A stretch of DNA of 8,313 bases from contig JADGQN010000201.1 of the NCBI GenBank assembly GCA_017881765.1, positions 1-8,313 on the forward strand, written 5' to 3'. Below, one piece after another: positions 5,841 through 8,313 of this stretch (positions are counted from its first letter, which is position 1; the number at the start of each line of letters is the position of its first letter). The stretch comes from Syntrophobacterales bacterium. Its GTDB lineage: Bacteria > Desulfobacterota > Syntrophorhabdia > Syntrophorhabdales > WCHB1-27. The position numbers and the translations under genes were made by a program. Under the pieces are notes generated by a model that ran no database searches, was not told the DNA's origin, and saw only the letters and a list, made by a program, of their open reading frames with translations.

Positions 5841-7443
5841 ACATTACATGCGCGTGCCTTTTCTGCCCGACGAGCTTCTTGGGTAAGGTAACACCCAGGG
5901 CGGTGAGGTACGCAGACTGTCTCTCGTCGGGAATGGGGATGTAGCGGAAGGGTATCCCTTCAACGTCCCGTTCCTGCAGGCATAGGCGGTCGAGGGCCCG
6001 TAGGGCCTCGCTCACGGCCGGTCTCTTTTTCCCATATGCGGCGTCGAGGAGCCTCTCCATGTGGCGCTTGAGGATGAGGGCGAGCATGACCACGAAGACA
6101 TGGCCCCTCGTTCTCTTTTCTTTTCTTACGTATACCGGTCTCACTTCGAGACAGGCTGTCTTCATGTCCCTGAAGTCCTGCTCCACGAGGGCAAGATCTT
6201 TATAGCGCTCATGGAGGGCATCCTTGTCGGCGATTGCTTCGGGGACATCACTCTTTATGACGTAGCAGCCGTCAAGGAGTGTTTCCTCTCCACGTGCATC
6301 CTCATCAATAGTGAGGTGTAAGACCCTTTCCTCGCGCACTGCCTTTATCCAGGCGTCCATGTTGAACCGTTTGATTTTCTCATCGATGTCTCTCTGCGCA
6401 ATCTTGGGGTCGGCCTTCGGGTGATCCGCGAGGTAGGTATTTTTTTCAGTAACGAAGGCATGGATCCGCTGTGTCTTCGCCTCCCTGTTTTGTTCGATCT
6501 CCTTTTTCCGCTCGGGGTTCCGTCTGAGGATGTAGCGGATCTTCTCATGGACTACCTCTGCGAGGGAGTCTTCGAAGAGGTCCATCTGGAGGATGCCCTT
6601 TCCAAGGAGGCTTCTGATTTGGGGCTTGGTGATGGCTGTAATATAGCGAAACCCTTCCGGCAGGGACTCAATCTGGGGTTTTTTGAGCATGCCCCGGTCC
6701 CCCACGAGGACGACCTCGGTGACACCGAAGGAGGTGGTTAAGGTCTTGATCTGTTCCTCTACCGTGTTCGGATCGGCCGTGTTGCCCTCGAATACCCTCA
6801 CGGCAACGGGATCTCCTTCCGGATCGGCAAGGAGTCCGATGACGATCTGCTTCTTCCCTCTCTTCTTGTCACGGTTGTATCCGTAGTCGGCAAGCTCGTT
6901 CTGTTCCCCTTCCAGATAGGAGCTCGTCACGTCATAAAGGAAAAGAGCAGGGGGCGCACCATGGCGGGCGTGGAACAATCTCTTTTCCATTTTCTCCTGG
7001 TTAGCAGAGAGCCAGTCGAGCACTTCATAAAGATCATCCTCATCGACCTCGTCAATGCCGAGTGTTTCCTCTATCGCCTCTTCCTCCGCCCATCTCGCGG
7101 CCTTCAGCCTGCTCCCTTGGATCATCAACCGGGCAAAGACGAGAAGAAGGGCGCGGCGCCCCCTGTCTGTCCTGCCCAGGATCGAATCGAGGCCGATCTT
7201 CTTCGAGGCCTCCCTGAGGGTGAAGAGGGCGCCAATCGCCTTACCCTGTTTTGCGACCTCATCATCGGGCATGGCCTTATCAAAATCCCCCCGGAGAAGC
7301 CCCTTGAGTACCTCTATCCTTTGCTTCGGCCACCTCGTGATATTGGCAATGGTGCGGCTCTTTATCGTATCGCCTTCCCGGTAGGACTCCCTGATCAGTA
7401 TGGCGGGAGGAGAAGTACGATTGGGGATCGTGGCGACATACAT
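5839..7443 (-). CDS. IS1634-family (IS4 superfamily) DDE transposase
   Basis: At 534 residues this has the usual length for the family and is not interrupted. The catalytic triad is visible: D171 in LYDVTSSY, D249 in VLVGDRGM and E421 in LVEQDFRDMKT. The Y-R-E-K-type signature around E421, including R425 and K428, is typical of the IS4 superfamily. A long insert between D249 and E421, partly highly charged (about 300-370), is expected for IS1634. The protein cuts and pastes the element by acting on the terminal repeats. The start follows AGG 4-6 nt upstream on its own strand, a weak ribosome site. The active site is complete, so the element may still be mobile. Confidence 0.9.
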   Translation of the reverse strand: MYVATIPNRTSPPAILIRESYREGDTIKSRTIANITRWPKQRIEVLKGLLRGDFDKAMPDDEVAKQGKAIGALFTLREASKKIGLDSILGRTDRGRRALLLVFARLMIQGSRLKAARWAEEEAIEETLGIDEVDEDDLYEVLDWLSANQEKMEKRLFHARHGAPPALFLYDVTSSYLEGEQNELADYGYNRDKKRGKKQIVIGLLADPEGDPVAVRVFEGNTADPNTVEEQIKTLTTSFGVTEVVLVGDRGMLKKPQIESLPEGFRYITAITKPQIRSLLGKGILQMDLFEDSLAEVVHEKIRYILRRNPERKKEIEQNREAKTQRIHAFVTEKNTYLADHPKADPKIAQRDIDEKIKRFNMDAWIKAVREERVLHLTIDEDARGEETLLDGCYVIKSDVPEAIADKDALHERYKDLALVEQDFRDMKTACLEVRPVYVRKEKRTRGHVFVVMLALILKRHMERLLDAAYGKKRPAVSEALRALDRLCLQERDVEGIPFRYIPIPDERQSAYLTALGVTLPKKLVGQKRHAHVM

Positions 7444-7449
7444 AAGCCT

Positions 7450-7479
7450 AACATACTATATTTAACACCTAAGAGTCAA
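7450..7479 (-). promoter_or_regulatory. Likely transposase promoter
   Basis: On the minus strand a near-consensus -35 TTGACT (7474-7479) precedes TATGTT (7450-7455) with an 18-bp spacer; TATAGT or TAGTAT nearby are alternatives with spacers too short. It lies inside the IS, just upstream of the transposase start. Confidence 0.4.
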
Positions 7480-7569
7480 GATAAATATCATAATTACATG
7501 CCTACACTAGAAACCAGTTTTCAATAGATTCTTTCGATGGGAGTAAGAAAACCAGCGACTGGGCTGGAG

Positions 7570-7588
7570 GAAAATCCGATACATATTA
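7570..7588 (-). repeat. Right terminal inverted repeat of the IS
   Basis: Partner of 5751-5769, about 127 bp upstream of the transposase start. Just outside it, TCGGAT (7593-7598) partly repeats the end sequence. Confidence 0.6.
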
Positions 7589-7670
7589 CTTCTCGGATCC
7601 TGTCCCTCGGCGTTTGAAGAGATCAAGCGGAGTCCGGCTTTGATGCTGATCAAGAATGCAGTTCTTGAAG

Positions 7671-7688
7671 AATCGGGGTTGCCCGATT
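7671..7688. repeat. Hairpin AATCGGG-GTTG-CCCGATT, copy 1
   Basis: Perfect 7-bp arms with a 4-nt loop, set in A-rich sequence before and T-rich sequence after (GAAG...TTTT). It matches 8215-8232 except in the loop. The shape would suit a terminator working in both directions or a dispersed repeat of REP type. Confidence 0.5.
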
Positions 7689-7867
7689 TTCGTATTTCTT
7701 GCTCTTTCCTGCGGCACCATGCTTCACAGACAGCGCAATAGGGGAGATCTCCTTGCCTCCACGCCTTGCGCTCCTGCTAAGGGTCGCTAGAGTGCAGTAA
7801 GGTGCACCGGAGCACGGCAAAGCACACTAAAGGCCTTTCGAATTGTGGTCTCTACTGCACTTTGGTG

Positions 7868-8065
7868 TGACTTGCTCGACCTTAGTGCACTTTACCATCA
7901 CTTCCTGGCCTTGGTACCATAGGTCAGGTGCAACACGGTGATCTCCGCCATGACCTTTTGCTGTCAGGAAGTAACAATAAAGCCAGCATCGCACACTAAG
8001 GTTCCGAGCTTTCCTGTCACTTGCTGGATTTAGTATCACTTGCTGTCACTTCGTGGCTTTAGTGC
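7868..8065 (+). repeat. Repeat block B: at least four degenerate 20-bp units
   Basis: Units resembling TCACTTGCTGGATTTAGTAT start at 7868 (TGACTTGCTCGACCTTAGTG), 7898 (TCACTTCCTGGCCTTGGTAC), 8017 and 8046 (TCACTTCGTGGCTTTAGTGC), with a half unit at 8036-8045. A minus-strand relative lies near 7961-7974, and GCACACTAAAGG/GCACACTAAGG words recur at about 7824 and 7991. Spacing is irregular (30, then 19 and 10), unlike a CRISPR. The last units and sequence following them match block A. Confidence 0.5.
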
Positions 8066-8104
8066 CGCTTACACGCAGCCGTACCGAGGGCAGTGACACG
8101 TTCC

Positions 8105-8134
8105 CCACGTGGCGGGTCCACGGACCCCACGTGG
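8105..8134. repeat. Near-perfect 30-bp palindrome
   Basis: GGGTCC-AC-GGACCC (8114-8127) is flanked on both sides by the self-complementary octamer CCACGTGG (8105-8112 and 8127-8134). Symmetry is broken only by a two-base difference. CACGTG cores are common targets of dimeric DNA-binding proteins; the hairpin could equally extrude as a cruciform. Confidence 0.5.
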
Positions 8135-8214
8135 CTCCTCGCCTCCCCAACCTACACGGGTCAGCGGATTTTTTTTGGACCCGATGTGGATTCCGAAGAA
8201 ACGGATTTTTCAAG

Positions 8215-8232
8215 AATCGGGCTAGCCCGATT
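8215..8232. repeat. Hairpin AATCGGGCTAGCCCGATT, copy 2
   Basis: An unbroken 18-bp palindrome in the same AAG...TTTT context as 7671-7688, in the same orientation and 544 bp away. It is followed at once by another stem, ATCCCG (8241-8246) with CGGGAT (8258-8263). Confidence 0.5.
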
Positions 8233-8313
8233 TTGTAAGAATCCCGGTTACCGGTGGCGGGATAGGGTGACCAGTAGTGATACCTGAAGCTCTCAGCGAT
8301 CCCCGCCTGTTTA

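Larger units (their letters stand above)
5751..7588 (-). mobile_element. IS1634-family insertion sequence, about 1.84 kb
   Basis: The ends are set by a 19-bp imperfect terminal inverted repeat: TACTATACATCGGATTTTC on the left, and TAATATGTATCGGATTTTC read inward from the right, matching at 16 of 19 positions with 11 in a row. They enclose a single intact transposase gene. The length is within the usual range for the family. I see no clean target-site duplication: flanks ...CTGTTC and CTTCTC... do not match, so the outer boundary may be off by a few bases or the insertion may be old or rearranged. The family name comes from the transposase motifs. Confidence 0.7.
7589..8313. other. Gene-free, repeat-rich right flank
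   Basis: No gene is supported in these 725 bases. Minus-strand open frames exist, including one of about 80 codons from about 7776 running into the IS end, but it has no start except a late ATG and crosses the IS boundary. The stretch holds repeat block B, two copies of a hairpin, and a long palindrome. Runs such as eight T near 8170 add to a non-coding appearance. Confidence 0.5.

Noticed and set aside
5785..7476. ACTCTTA/TAAGAGT as the IS ends
   Set aside because: Only 7 bp match. The 19-bp pair at 5751-5769 and 7570-7588 is longer and lies outside it.
7503..7646. Possible short coding frame across the right IS end on the plus strand
   Set aside because: No start codon, and it spans the terminal inverted repeat, so it joins IS and flanking sequence by chance.
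7827..8039. 70-codon minus-strand open frame
   Set aside because: It coincides with the degenerate repeats and has low-quality, Cys-scattered composition with no ribosome site.
7868..8065. CRISPR array
   Set aside because: Units are degenerate, irregularly spaced and partly inverted, with no uniform unique spacers and no cas genes.

Overview
The window looks like an accessory, island-type stretch of a bacterial chromosome or large plasmid. Base composition is moderate in GC. The coding style and the IS1634-type transposase would fit a Gram-negative such as a Desulfobacterota or Nitrospirota member, but nothing here fixes the taxon. No housekeeping gene is visible. Four protein genes or elements are well supported, and about 40% of the window is non-coding and unusually rich in dyads and degenerate repeats.

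Layout. (1) Positions 1-300 hold a folded, non-coding stretch that resembles a HEARO/omega RNA, the guide-RNA class of IscB nucleases. No IscB gene follows it, so it would be an orphan copy. (2) Positions 350-830 are non-coding. They hold a possible gene remnant, degenerate 20-bp repeats (block A), two identical-architecture dyads exactly 21 bp apart, and a long-range inverted repeat. They end in an extended -10 promoter. (3) Positions 837-4301 hold a tightly coupled two-gene operon of an AAA+ ATPase and a large cytoplasmic subtilisin-like protease. This matches IetAS, known as a plasmid-stabilising toxin-antitoxin pair and also listed among anti-phage systems. (4) Positions 4342-5289 hold, convergently on the minus strand, an intact tyrosine recombinase. 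A strong bulged hairpin lies 80-120 bp upstream of its start. (5) Positions 5751-7588 are an apparently complete IS1634-family insertion sequence. It has an intact DDE transposase and 19-bp imperfect terminal inverted repeats. (6) Positions 7589-8313 have no gene. They hold a second repeat block (B) sharing three anchors, in the same order and orientation, with block A. They also hold two copies of an AATCGGG/CCCGATT hairpin and a near-perfect 30-bp palindrome.

How it works together. The simplest reading is a defence or maintenance module (IetAS) carried beside its own recombinase and bounded by related repeat blocks, in a spot that also collected an IS and an RNA-guided-transposon relic. The ATPase is expected to restrain or direct the protease. 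The recombinase may move the block, and the IS is probably a later arrival. The operon assignment, catalytic residues and IS ends are read from the sequence. The RNA identity, the flanking-repeat cassette idea and the regulatory sites are inference.
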